From positions 248,001 to 312,000 of the forward strand of contig JAVXUO010003229.1 in the NCBI GenBank assembly GCA_033065855.1: DNA of 64,000 nt. The letters run 5' to 3'. Shown in pieces: positions 41,101-52,317 of this stretch. This DNA comes from Escallonia rubra (lineage: Eukaryota; Streptophyta; Magnoliopsida; Escalloniales; Escalloniaceae). How positions within the stretch are numbered: position 1 is the stretch's first letter; every line of letters starts with the position of its first letter. The notes beneath the pieces are model-generated. The model was not told the DNA's origin, did no database searches, and was given only the letters and a program-made list of their open reading frames with translations. A program made the translations under genes and the position numbers.

Positions 41101-42379
41101 TAGTAACACGGACTTCATGTACTCTTCAGTTTTTGAAAGAGCAAGCGGCACTATCGGCATCTGAGATAACAGACGACTCTGTGAAGGAATTTGCTGCTGA
41201 TTCAGAAGAGGACAGTGAGTTGGAAGACGTTTCAGATTATTCTAAGGGGAGCAACCACACATGGGAGAAAATCCTCATGAATGTTGTGGAAACATCCTCC
41301 TCAAAGATAATTGGTGATGACATTTTGCAATTCCAAAATGGTCGTATTAAGGTGCCCAAGGTAAATGGGAAGCATAACAAGTATATGCAGCATGTGAGTT
41401 TGAGGGCCAAAGGAGAGATGTTATCACAAGGAAATGGGGTTGCCAAGATGATACTTGCCAACATACCAATGTATAAAGAAGTATTGCCTGGTTTAGAGAG
41501 CTGGCAAGCTGGTAAAGTTGCATCTTGGAACAACCTTGAAGGACACTCCATTCAGTGGTTCTGCGTTGTCTGTATAGATCGAAGAGGTAACTTGTCTGTA
41601 CTGGTATAACTGCATCAAGTTATTCTTGTTGTTCAAGGTTCACAATACTAGTGTTATGATGGTGCTTGTACGAGGCTCAGCGCACCGCTGTCCCAAAGTA
41701 CTGCGCTTTTGCGTCCATTAATTTTTTTGTGCCTTTATGCTTGCACACCTGGTTAGTCTTTGGCGTATCATTATGGCGATTGAGAGAAATACTTAAGAAA
41801 GTTCAATTTCCAAAGCCCAAGTGCCAGTCTAACCGAATTCATCATTATTGTTTATTTATTTGCCATTGTGTACAATTTCATAATGGATGAGGTTTTATCC
41901 TATGAGCCCTGGACGCCAAAAATTCGTGAACTTTTTTGTTCAATATGCTAATAAGAAATTATTTGCAGGAATGATGGCTGATATCACAACAGCATTGGCA
42001 GATGAAGGTATCTCGATATGCTCTTGCGCGGTGAGTAGTTTGGAAGACTCGATGGTGAACTATTCGTTAGGCGTTATTTTGCTTATGTGATATTATCTTT
42101 GTTTTCAATATGCAGGCTGAGATTGACAAGGGGAAGGGGATGGCTGTCATTCTATTTCATGTTGAAGCAAGCATGGATAGTTTGGTATGTGTAGCATCGA
42201 TACATCTCTTTTACCCCCATTGTGTGCATTGTAACAACCTTTGGTACGAGTATAATTCCATTTTTCCTTTCCAGGTTAGTGCTTGTTCGAGGGTGGATCT
42301 CATCCTTGGTGTTTTGGGATGGTCTACTGGTTGCAGCTGGCCTAGCTCAATAGAAAATCAACAGATTTTGGAGTGCTAA
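32172..42379 (+). CDS. RSH1: RelA/SpoT homolog RSH1, chloroplast ppGpp metabolism
   Basis: Plastid protein of the stringent response; the RSH1 class mainly removes ppGpp. Twenty-four exons join in phase: 32172-32196, 32277-32467, 34696-34872, 35615-35680, 35948-36040, 36123-36254, 36351-36452, 36537-36614, 36690-36761, 37600-37707, 37886-37983, 38126-38186, 38286-38348, 38445-38501, 38587-38688, 38935-39093, 39204-39335, 39414-39500, 39573-39644, 40958-41044, 41130-41586, 41969-42030, 42116-42184, 42275-42379. They give 884 residues against about 883 in Arabidopsis. The HD hydrolase site is whole: His173, His197-Asp198 with EDT, and Asp272 in LADRLHN. The synthetase region keeps NGYQSLHT and EVQIRT but has Asn397 where the catalytic Asp of D-x-x-A-x-R is expected. 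TGS (about 588-655) and a C-terminal ACT domain follow. The first 70 or so residues are a likely transit peptide. Confidence 0.97.
32801..32994 (+). repeat. 100-bp tandem duplication in RSH1 intron 2
   Basis: TCTGCAATGAAGTCTG begins both copies, at 32801 and 32901. They share GTAAGCATCATTTGTTGATG-type sequence and a TTGGAGCTTCAA block and end in GTGCATATA. A third, partial match to TTGGAGCTTCAAG lies near 32688. Confidence 0.75.
33886..34374 (+). repeat. 255-bp tandem duplication in RSH1 intron 2 next to an 18-base G run
   Basis: GCATTCAAGTTTCTT starts copies at 33886 and 34141. Both contain TTGTCCCATCGCATGGGATT, a GTGGGCTCAG word and a TGTGACAGCTGAGGAC block, and end near 34110 and 34374. 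They differ by scattered changes and small indels. The first copy is preceded immediately by 18 G (33869-33886). Confidence 0.8.
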
Positions 42380-43846
42380 TGATTTATTGGAACTGTTGAC
42401 CAGGTAATCAACCCAGCTGGCAGAAGCTTGGGTATGAAGTTTTGTCCTTGGAAAAGTATAATTCTTTTGGGTTTTGAGATCCTTAGTTGTCATATATTTG
42501 TTGCACACTTGTGATGAGATTCGCATCCAGCCAACCTGAGCAAGTCCATGGAGTCAGGGACTGTATATAGAGAGAGCAGAGTAGTGGTTACGAAGTATAC
42601 ACATGTAAAGGTTCTTGCAAGAAAAGAATAGTGACATACTAATACAAAAGGGTTATAGATCTCTTCTTACAGTTATCATCTTTCTTTTAACTTTTTTAAA
42701 TCTGGTAAGTTCGTGTATATTTCTAAATTGTGACCCACGTTGATATTGAGCAGTCTTTGTTTTTGCCAAAACGCCCGAGGCTCGGTAATTGAGACAGTTA
42801 AATATTACCAAAGTAGTAGTTGTCACTGTTTCCTGCGATTGGCGTTGGGCCTTTCCTGCGAAGCTTAGGTGGAGGGCAAAGAAGGCTGTCCCAAATGAAT
42901 TGGCTTATTTGAACGAGGCCTTGTTCCTTGGAAGATCTATCTCGTGTTTGGTACTCCATGGTATCACTCTACAAGAATTCTGAATCGTTCTCTTGAAGTT
43001 CATCACCCTTCACCATAAGTGATCTTGCGAAGGAAAAAAAAAGGGAGACCAAGATGGGCCATGAATTAGTTGAATTCATAAGGTTAATACATTACCGGCT
43101 CATTCTTTGTTGAAGGCGAGGTCTTGGTAATGCTTACCCAACTTTGTGCAACGCAACAACGTAACCAACCAATCCGCACGTTTGAGCCTAAAGGTCAGGC
43201 CATTATTATATGGTGTTATCACACAAAATGCGGAAAGCTTAGCTTAGTCAACTATTGGTGTTGGGTACTGGTTGGTGTGACCGCAGTGAATAGCATTAGT
43301 CATGATCGTGGATATACTTGTGTTGCTTTGAATCTTGTTGTGGGGGTGTGCTGGGGTTGAGGTTGGGGTTGGGGAGGCAACAAGTCGTTAAGCACTTATA
43401 CAATATAGGCCATGTATAATGAGTTTGTGTTAAATAATGATTTGAGCTTGTTACAAGCAGTTTGTCTGAAGACCAACTTCTCTGATAGAACCGTTCGAAG
43501 CACTTGATGCTTCATTATTTTTCAGTGATACAGTTCTTACGTGTAAACTGATAGGCAAGCAAACAAACATGATCCCTATAAACAGAATTTCATATCCTTC
43601 ATGGTCTCTATTGCAATGTTTCTAAACATAATTACTTCTTTCATTTGGGATGATCTGATAACTTTCGAGAATCAAGAAGAATGATACAGTACTTGAGGGA
43701 TCTAAATATGGATTCTATAAAAAGATCTCCTTTCCTCTGTTGATTAAGTACATGTTCATGAACTGCTTGCAAGACAAGACCTCTCAGGTCTGGATGGCAG
43801 TGTGTGCGCGCGCAAAAAGTTGAACCTTCTGAAATTGATGGAGGAT
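42380..43846. other. Intergenic between RSH1 and the acidic protein gene
   Basis: The two genes converge here. The sequence holds their 3' flanks and no further recognisable exon, repeat or element. A short G/T-rich run lies at about 43339-43376. Confidence 0.5.
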
Positions 43847-46239
43847 CTAAAAAACCTCTTGGAACTTGAAGAGAACCACGCTCAAGACAATTATGAGGCA
43901 AAGCTTCACGAAGGGTAAGCCAAGTTGCCGGCAACACAGGCACCATAATGGCACTAACAATGACCATATCAAAGTTCTCAGTTTCCATGAGTTTGTTGAT
44001 TGACTCTTCTCCTTTGCGAGCTCCATCATGTACCTCTGGCTGAAACTCATCGGTATTTTGCCATCGTCTCCATTGACTTGACCATTCTCAACGCTCTTGT
44101 GGTGATCACCCTCGTCCTTTTTTCCCATTTTATCGTCAGTTTTCTCGTCCAATTTCACGCTACTAATCTTCGGTTCTTCCAATTCCACTGACAATTCCGT
44201 CATGAACTCTGCTGGCCAAATTGCCTCCGCATTGGATTCCATGGATGAGTCTCCTGTTCCATTGGAGCTCTCGTCAACTTTCTCTGCAATATCTTCCTCA
44301 TCTTCTTCAGATTCTTCGCCGTCTTCAGTCAATTGCATTGTTTGGTTGTCGTCTGCTGCAACTGTATCTTCCTCGATGATCTCAGTTATTGCCACGTCTT
44401 GTGCTACGTTCTGTTCTTCGCTTTGATCATCATGGACTTCATTTAGTTCCTTCTCGATTAATTGGATTGTTGGATTGTCTTGGATTGCAATCACTTCAAC
44501 TCTATTGCCTGCTTCTATGGATAGGGAAAGGGTCTCCGTAGAACCATCTTTTTTCACGTTTTCAGGTTCAGAAAGAGATGGATTATCTAGTACCACACAA
44601 TGATTACCATTTAGGAGGATTTCCTCTTGGACTTGTATTTGTTGGTCGTCTTCTGGAATATGGTCTGCATGAGCTGTCTTCTCATGAGCTTTTTCACCTC
44701 TCTCTCCTGTAATCTGGTCTGCTTCATTCAGTTGCATTTGTATGTTAACCTCATCTTTAGCTCCAAGCTGACCAGCTTCTACTTTAATTTCTTCATTCTC
44801 GTCGACCTTTTCACCAGGTTCAAGAATCAGTTGGCTACTTTCAAACGATGGCAACATCATGAAATCTTGCTTGTTGACACCCCTGCTTTCAGATGCACTG
44901 GTTTCTGGGATAATGTCCTGATCACCAGCCATGAAGGTATCCTCTTGATCTTCATCCAATTGCATCTCCAGTACTACTCTCTCAGTCTCTTCATCAATAT
45001 TTAATTGCATGATCTCTGGGTTGTCTTCTTCTTCTGCAATCTGATAATCTCCACCAGGAGCTGCCTCAACTGCGTCACATTTTACTTCCTCTTCCTCTTC
45101 ATCTTCCACTTCAACAGAGTAATTCTGGTTAGTGTTTTCAGGTTTCAGAATTGGTCTACTGTCAAAATCTGGCATTAACGAGAAGTCTTGCTGGTTGACA
45201 CCATTATTTTCAAGCGCGCTAGTACTACTTTCTGGGTTTGCTAGCAAATTATCAGAGGAGACGGTTTCTTGATCCCGCCCCGATGGGATTTCTTGTTCTT
45301 CTTCATTCAATTGCGTTGCTATTGCATCATCATCATCTTCTTCACCTGCTGCCTCCTCAGTTGTCCGTTGCATGATCTGTGGGTTGTCCTCTATTACAAC
45401 TGGAAGATCAGTAGCTGCGTCATTTGCTTCATCCTCTTCTTTCCGTACTTCAATATCTTCTAGCTCTGGCTTCTGAACTGGTGGACTGTTGAACATTGGA
45501 GATGAGAATTCTTCTTTACTGGTGTTGAGTCTCACCTTTCCACCATTCATTTCAGGCTTGGGCTTCCCATCCTGAATCAAAAGTGTCAGATATCAGCACT
45601 CGCCTCTCTCTTTTCTCACAAAATTAGCAGCAGTCCGATCCGATGCACAGGATCATAAACAGACCTTTATATATGAAGTACTAGACACGAAAATCTGAAC
45701 GATTTTAGATTTTTGAGGTTTGAAATAAAAGAAACAAAAGAAGGAATAAATTCATTGCGTAGAAGTTAAAGAGAGAGAGAGTTACCAAGATCAAGGTTTC
45801 GGTGGAGATTGACGACGAGCTCATTGATTCCATCTGATCTGCCGCATCATCGCTGCCGCAAGAAATCAAAATCCCATCAACTACTACAGCAGAAGGAGTC
45901 AAATCTGTCACATATTTAACCGAAAGAAAAAAAAGAAGCTTACCTGAGTGGTTGAGGCGGAGAATCTGGAAGAAGAGAAGAAAGCCCTTTGCTAACTACT
46001 TCATCCTTGTCACCATCCTTCTCCTCCTGCAACTTCATGTACTTCTTCTTGTCCGTGGATCGGCCTCTGGATCGTCTTCTGATTGCAAAAGCCGAAACCA
46101 GAGTCGCAGCAGCCAAGGCTCCGCCCAAGAACAGCACCCCTCCAAGAGCACCACCTCCGCCGCCGCCGCCCAGCTGTATTGTCATCCTCTTGCCCTTCAT
46201 CTCTTGGGCACTCGCGTTCTTCCTCTTCGGCTCCTCCAT
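43847..46239 (-). CDS. Unrecognised acidic protein with a membrane segment at each end
   Basis: Three exons, in transcript order 45944-46239, 45786-45852, 43847-45571, give 695 residues. I do not recognise the family. Residues 1-22 are basic and end in a glycine run; a hydrophobic segment at about 31-53 is followed by RRRSRGRS. A very acidic, probably disordered middle (about 100-600) contains repeated D-N-x-x-(I/M)-Q-L words (DNPQIMQ, DNPEIMQL, DNPTIQL, DNQTMQL) and a duplicated block (GVNQQDF...LKPE, GVNKQDF...LEPG). The tail has a second hydrophobic stretch (about 650-690). The exon 2 acceptor at 45852 was chosen because the nearer AG would leave an intron of about 32-40 bases and break phase. 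Expression and membrane location are inferred. The gene converges with RSH1. Confidence 0.75.
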
Positions 46240-47732
46240 AACTTTCCCTTAATTATATGCTTCCAAGATTCTGGGAGTATGATTGGTGTGATCCTCGATG
46301 CACTGGGTCTTTCTTCTTGGGAGCCTCAATGTTAAGTTAGTTGGGAACGGCAACTTTTGCAGGTGCAAGTGCAAGTGCGTGAGAGAGTGTGAGAGAGAGA
46401 GAGAGGGTGAAGATTCTTGAGATGGTGAGAGAGTGGGTCGGGGTTTAGGAAGAGACAAGTGGTGGATCGTCAAGGAGGTTGAAGCGGACGTCTCATTTGA
46501 GAAAGTTGTTTCGTTCCAACATTTACTCGTAGCCGGTACTAATATTAAACCACACTGCTCTCTCTACTTTACTTGGTATTATATATATTTAGTGAGTAGT
46601 GAAGACACGATTATTTGTTCACCAAACTCGCGTGCCACGCGAGGTGGAAAAAGGCCACTGGGAAGAACCAAACGCAGGACAAATTTTAAGGAAACTCTAC
46701 ATTTGTTATGTCATGAGGTGTGTGTGTCCGATAATAATATTAACATTGAAATGAAATTGACGGTTTTATATGGTAAGTTATGCCTTTTGGCATCTTCCTT
46801 ACCATGTAGGTGCTCGATCCTTTTGACCATCGGTTTGGTATAATTTCCTTGAACAAATTTTGGCTACTATCTGGATTGTAAGATTTTTTCTCCAACTCCT
46901 CGTATAACGACAATTAATAGCCGTTAAATATTTTTAGTGGCTTTTATGCTAACATTTTCAGCGATAATTTTTTACAACGCTTTTTTAGAATCTAAAAATC
47001 ATTATAAATATTTAACGATCATTAATTGTCGTTATATGAAGGTAGGAGGAAGATTCCTTCAACCTTGGTAGCAGCTAAAAAATTTTCATTCTCTTCTCAA
47101 TAATTGAGTTTTAGTAGCAAAAATAGTATAGATAGTTAAATGCACAGTGTGATTACAAGCTAAATATTTTTTCTTCATGATTTTTATTTAGTAAATCTGC
47201 TAAAAATATGAAGACGAAGCTGATGAGAGCGGAGATATGATTATTCCCTTATACCCCAAAAATCTGTAAGGTCTCAATGTACAACTTTTGTAATTAGTAG
47301 ATCAAATGTTTTGTCGCTTTGACGGTGTTTGGCTACAAAAACATTTCTAAAGTGCATTCTTAGCGTAGTTTGACTTTTCTAGAGCGATAAAGTTGCCGCG
47401 AAAACTAAAAATAGAGTAAAGAATGGAGCTAGACATAATAGAAAGTGTGCGACTTAAATGAATAAATTGCAAAACAGCTTAGATATAAATAAGTGCAATA
47501 AAGTCAAAAGCGGCCCGCAAGTCTGAAATGAAAGCTACTAAAATCTTTAGCACGACCAGAGGGCAAGTTCACATACCCCCAGCTAATTATTAATAGACAT
47601 AGATCTCATCATAAGAGAGCTCCAAATTCCCTAACAATTCAAGAACAATCTCTCCCCTCTTCGAAAACCAAACAAATGAAAGTTATGGAAAAAAAAACAA
47701 AGCCGTCCTTTGGTGGAATATTAGACCAGAAT
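46240..47732. other. Intergenic with one MITE
   Basis: The left part is the promoter side of the acidic protein gene, with a GA-rich tract near 46380-46405. A palindromic MITE lies at 46885-47053. The right part is the 3' flank of the Ole e 1 gene. No exon was recognised. Confidence 0.5.
46885..47053. mobile_element. Small palindromic MITE
   Basis: TATAACGACAATTAAT at 46903 is mirrored by ATTAATTGTCGTTATA ending at 47036, and the match runs inward through AGCCGTTAAATATTT-like sequence and, less perfectly, outward to about 46885 and 47053. The whole unit would fold into one hairpin of about 170 bases. No clear target duplication was found, so the superfamily is not assigned. Confidence 0.65.
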
Positions 47733-48722
47733 TTAGTAGCCATCGGTGACTGGTTTAGGCTCCGGAGTGTAGATAAAAGGCCCAACGGAGTGCAGCTTGA
47801 TGTTCTTGAAGAGAGTGTATTTAGAAGTAAGAATATGAGCACCACTGATCCCTTGGCTCACGTCTGTCGGAACATTACACGACTCCCACGGGGAGCTCTC
47901 GAGGAATGCCTTGCATTCTGTGAGCTTGCACCCATTTTTAAGCTGAGAAAAGGATGACAATGTAGCAAAGAAGTAACCCTTTGCATCAGCTGGGTGGGTC
48001 AAGATGGAGAAAGGAGCTGATTCGTAGCCATCCTGGTCCACGCTCAGACAGGTTACTCTGGCAACAGCTCCTACACTCGTAACATAGGAACAGTTAGCAA
48101 ATGATAATAATTAAGTCAAAAAGAAAAGAGGATGGTTTTTGACGGTACAAATTTTACTATCTGATCAAGTTTTATCTTCGCTCTGGATCTATCAAATGAT
48201 TAATTAACGCGTTCCATGTTTAACAGTTAGAGCTTTACATTTGTCACTAATGACTTCAAACTATGCTTCATTTGGAATTCAAATGGCTAAGTTGGAGTAA
48301 TGCATATAGACTCCTTTGTGTGAAAGGTAGGTTTCCAATAACTTTTGTTGGACCACTTTTACGAAAACAAACGAATTGATTAACATTTTTCCGGACAAAT
48401 TGGGCAGTTGATCAACTTTCTACTACAGTACTATTGAGTGTAAAGAGGTACGAAAACTACTTTTGCATCCATAATTTGCTTCGAGGGGGGGGGGGGGGGG
48501 GGGATAATGATAAAAATATATACCTGCAAGAGGGAAAAGTTTAGGGCCTGATTTACAATAAATAAGCCCTTGAATGCCAGTGGTCAGAGGGAGCAGTTTT
48601 TCATCTGCCTTGGGTTTCTCAACCTTTGGTTTGGGGCCATAACCATACCCATCGGCTGAAACAGCAATAACCAGTGACAGTAAGAACATGGACATGGCAA
48701 GTGAGAAATTGGTGACGGCCAT
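47733..48722 (-). CDS. RHS13: Pollen Ole e 1 / extensin-family protein, RHS13 or SRPP type
   Basis: Small secreted wall protein of the group that includes Arabidopsis RHS13 (At4g02270) and SRPP, tied to root hairs and seeds. Two exons, 48524-48722 and 47733-48070, give 178 residues. A signal peptide covers about 1-23 (MAVTNFSLAMSMFLLSLVIA, cut after VSA). A short Tyr/Gly/Pro/Lys stretch (YGYGPKPKVEKPK) resembles an extensin-like lead. The Ole e 1 domain follows from GLIYCKSG to the end with cysteines at 56, 74, 114, 119 and 131. The start at 48722 is preferred over an upstream in-frame ATG at 48803 because it puts the signal peptide first and leaves the TATA box outside the frame. The intron carries a 19-base homopolymer just after the donor. 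Neighbouring RSH1 and SUS3 support the assignment. Confidence 0.9.
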
Positions 48723-48782
48723 TTTTGGGATTCCTCTTGGTTTCGCGATTACTTTGTGTGTTGAGGCAACTTCTACTACCTT

Positions 48783-48788
48783 CTTATA
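48783..48788 (-). promoter_or_regulatory. TATA box of the RHS13-like gene
   Basis: TATAAG on the minus strand lies 61 bases before the chosen start codon at 48722, which fits a short leader and argues against the upstream ATG at 48803. Confidence 0.5.
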
Positions 48789-51344
48789 AGGAGATCGCTT
48801 CATGTCTTCTTGTATTCTTTATCTCGATCACTTGTGTTTTTGGTAAGATATTCTCCAGATTTCCCCTTGAATAAAATAGGCATGGTTAGTGCATTACTTG
48901 GTAGCACGATAGGAATCAACATCTGTTGAGTTGGGGGTGGCACTAAATTGTACATGATCAACTGGTTCACATCATGATCATGCAAGACATTAACTTCATT
49001 GAATTGGTCAATAGAGTCATGTATTGTTATATTCTATATTTTTATATATAATAAAAAAAATATATATAGACATGACGATAAGACTGCAAGCAGAAAGTTA
49101 CAACTACTCAACAAAAGGCAAAGAAATAGATACAAGCATACACGGACGACATCTATATCCAAAGGGTACCGAGCTGGGAAAAGAAAAGAGTTGAATACAA
49201 GCCTACATGGAGTTGAGCTTATTACAGTCAGTCAGTTATGTTTGGAAATCTACAACTGCACTCACATGGTTTTGATTAGATGTTTCCTTGCACTCTACTC
49301 CGTGATGTTTATATCATCCTATAATCTACCCTAAATTCCCTTGTGCAAGTATTAAAACATTTTTGTTGCCTCGAATACAGTGATTTGGGGATTAAAACTC
49401 AATATGCTTGATAAGCTGAACACCGCCTCCTCCACCATCGAGACTCTCCTTGGCAACCCCTAGCAACCCTACTCCACCCCCCAAACACCACCTTGTCAAT
49501 GTTCAGTTGCACCTCGACGTGTCCCTGCTTCAGAGTTCAGCCCGAAGTTCCTCTATAATTACATGCAACGGTTAGTTGTGACGTCATCCACCTCCGATCA
49601 CCGCCACGAACTCCTCGTGTACTTTTTTGTTTTTTTTTTGTTGAGTCACGGTGTGGATCACAACAATTTAGTCCTTAATTAAACCATACTAGGTTGACAT
49701 CGGCCATGAGTCGACTTTGTACGTCCCCGCGGCCCGAGTTGTGTCTGTTTCTTCGTTGATGAGTTTGTAAAGCTAGTTGAAGTGATGGACGGTTCCAATA
49801 GTGGTAATCCAGTAGGGATAAGAACAACGACATGGACAAGTTGTAGATAAACACACTTTGATTCAGACGAGGCATAAAATTGTGTTTATCAGAACGCATG
49901 GAGGGTCAGTGATAGGAGGGTTAGTGATATTAAAAAGAATCCATAAGGATGGATAATCTTATCATATCAAATTTTAAGCTGGTGATAGGAGGATTAGTGT
50001 AATTTACGATATCTCATGACTTATACGCTCCATTGCACTGACCACAAATTTCAATAGGGTTAAGTATAATTACCTCAAAAGAAAACTTAAAAAAGTACAG
50101 TCAACCATGACTTAAGGCCCAAAGGCCCAGTAGGACAACCAGCCTAAAAAGGAAAATAGAATCGTTACGACTTGTTGTGATGGCAGCTGTATAAAGCCCT
50201 TATTTTTGTTGGTCTTCTTCAACTTAAAGGTTTTGCTCAGCATCCATGGGATTAGCTTCGTGGTTGGAAGGAAAGAACGGCTCATGCTCACAGGTCACAG
50301 CCTATGTTTTGGAGCCAACAGCCGATGAGGTGAGGCTCAGCTAATTAAACCATCAATGGCGGCCAGGCTTGCAGTTTTGCCAAATTTCAGTCCACAGGGA
50401 AAAGTGGAAATCCAGTGGGCTCAGCCTTTACGGATGACCCAATCTTAAGCCCAATAAGAACCGCCTTTCTAGGAGACCAAATCTCAAGTGCAAGCAACAA
50501 AAAGTAGAAGCAGCAGCAGGTGGGCTCCGCGTTTATGGATTATCCAATCTTAGGAAGAACTATTGGGCCCTTGTCACAAGAGATTAAGATTTCTGCATCT
50601 ACTTATTTGCACTCTTTTCTTTTAAGGAACCATGACACGATCCCAAATTCAGACATAGGAATAAATTGAGCGATTTGGTTCAAGTTTAGAGTGCGGATAT
50701 GAGTTCTCACTCCAAGTGTAACAACCTCCTCTAATGCAGGATTCGAAAAGTTTTATTGATCGCAATGTCATGTTAGAGCAATGCAAGGTAATAGGGTTGG
50801 GCTGAGGGCCGTATATTTACCACATTCGTTTTCTGTTTTCATTTTCATGATTGTTGTATTTAGTTAGAAAACACGTTCCTGTACTTTTATCATTTTCACC
50901 AAAGAATTTCAGTTACATTGGATTAAGTTTGGATGAAAAAATCTGAAAATACGTCAGAGTTGTTTTCAGATTTTTTGTCACTGTTAGAATAATTTTATCC
51001 AAAAATGAAAACTGAAAATAGTAAAAATATACTAGAAAAAAAAAATCTATTTTTATTATCATTACAAAAAGTAAAAAATAAATATGATAAACGTACGGAC
51101 CTTACAAACTCCTTTTTCCCGAGAACGGTAAAACGTTCTCGTGAATGATGAGGTCCGGAGTGACGGAAGAGGTCTTTCCAAAGCCCTGTGAAAGCATTAT
51201 GCGACTATCATTATCAGTAAAACACAAAGAGAAATAGAAGAGTTGGATAATGATGCGACTTGGACTTGCCTACCACGTAAGACTACGAAAGTTCGAGTGT
51301 CCCTGCTGTCACCCACCACCCTCTCTCGCTCCAAAGTCCGGGTG
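48789..51344. other. Intergenic between the RHS13-like and ERF genes
   Basis: The two genes diverge across 2.7 kb. A C-rich stretch at about 49415-49620 has codon-like texture but gives no family match and no splice structure. A degenerate direct repeat with GTGGGCTC and ATCCAATCTTA-like words lies near 50415-50470 and 50520-50565. No gene was found. Confidence 0.45.
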
Positions 51345-51352
51345 TATAAAAA
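51345..51352 (+). promoter_or_regulatory. TATA box of the ERF gene
   Basis: TATAAAAA lies 92 bases before the start codon at 51437. Sequence is seen; function is inferred. Confidence 0.65.
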
Positions 51353-51436
51353 GGCCCTGCCCCTCTCTGGCTTTCTCGACCTTTTCCATTACTAGTCATA
51401 CATTTGCTCTGTTCTTATAACATCCGTGCACTCAAA

Positions 51437-52317
51437 ATGTGTGGTGGCGCAATACTTGCCGGTCTCATTCCTCGCAGCCGCAGTCACCGTATCTCCGGCG
51501 TCGACCTCTGGCCTAACTCTCCCTTGGCCAAATCCAGGAGTTCTCAGCCCGGAGAGAATGACCCTTGTACCCTCAAAAGAGCTCAACCCTGTTCAGGTAA
51601 TAACAATCCCACCTCTCCCTACTCGCTTTTCTCAGATTTGCCCGCATATTACTGACCGAGGACTTTCTACAAACAGGTGGTGAGCATGTTGACAACACCC
51701 AAAAGCGGCAACGTAAGAATCTCTACAGGGGAATCAGGCAGCGCCCGTGGGGCAAATGGGCAGCTGAAATTCGAGATCCCCGAAAAGGCGTGAGGGTTTG
51801 GCTCGGTACATTCAACACTGCCGAAGATGCCGCCAGAGCCTATGATAGGGAAGCTCGTAAAATCAGGGGAAAGAAAGCCAAGGTTAACTTTCCTAACGAC
51901 GACGACGTATGTCAAAATCCAAACGCCAACCGTAACCGTCCCCGTTATCAACCTTGTAGCGAATTCAATGGTTATCTGAACAATGACCACGATGCAAGTG
52001 TTCCAGCCAAAGATATTTCTTGGTCTAATATGGTAATTGGGCACTCATCCGGGGCCGATTGTAAGAATGTGAAAGAAGAGGTGGAGAAACTGGAGGTTGA
52101 AGGGATTGAGGTGGAGGCGAAGAGCGAAGTGCAGAAGATGACGGAGGAGCTGATGGCGTACGAGTCGTACATGAAATTCTACGAGATTCCGTATCTCGAC
52201 GGCCAATCTGTGGCGGCGGCACCGACCAATCCGGCGCAGGACGGCGGCGTTGGCGGTGGTTCGTTGGACCTGTGGAGCTTCGATGATCTAACTTCTACAC
52301 TTGCAAGTGATCTGTAG
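51437..52317 (+). CDS. Group VII ethylene response factor (oxygen-sensing ERF)
   Basis: AP2/ERF transcription factor. Two exons, 51437-51596 and 51677-52317, give 266 residues. The start MCGGAIL is the group VII N-degron: after Met removal Cys2 is known to be oxidised by plant cysteine oxidases, which sends the protein to the N-degron pathway in air and spares it in hypoxia. [16 protein letters not shown] matches the second conserved block of this group. The AP2 domain spans about 70-127 ([36 protein letters not shown]). A basic KKAKVNFP follows and the end [10 protein letters not shown] looks like an activation motif. The single intron between degron and AP2 domain is typical. Length is nearer to HRE-type members than to the RAP2.12 type, but the subgroup is not certain. 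It diverges from the RHS13-like gene. Confidence 0.95.

Noticed and set aside
45853-45943. Nearer acceptor at about 45902 for exon 2 of the acidic protein gene
   Set aside because: It would leave an intron of only about 40 bases and put the frame out of phase. The acceptor before 45852 gives a 91-base intron and correct phase.
48723-48803. Upstream in-frame ATG of the RHS13-like gene
   Set aside because: It would bury the signal peptide behind 27 residues and include the TATA-like box in the coding region.
49415-49620. C-rich stretch with coding-like texture
   Set aside because: No frame stays open with a recognisable family pattern; it may be a gene fragment but nothing supports it.
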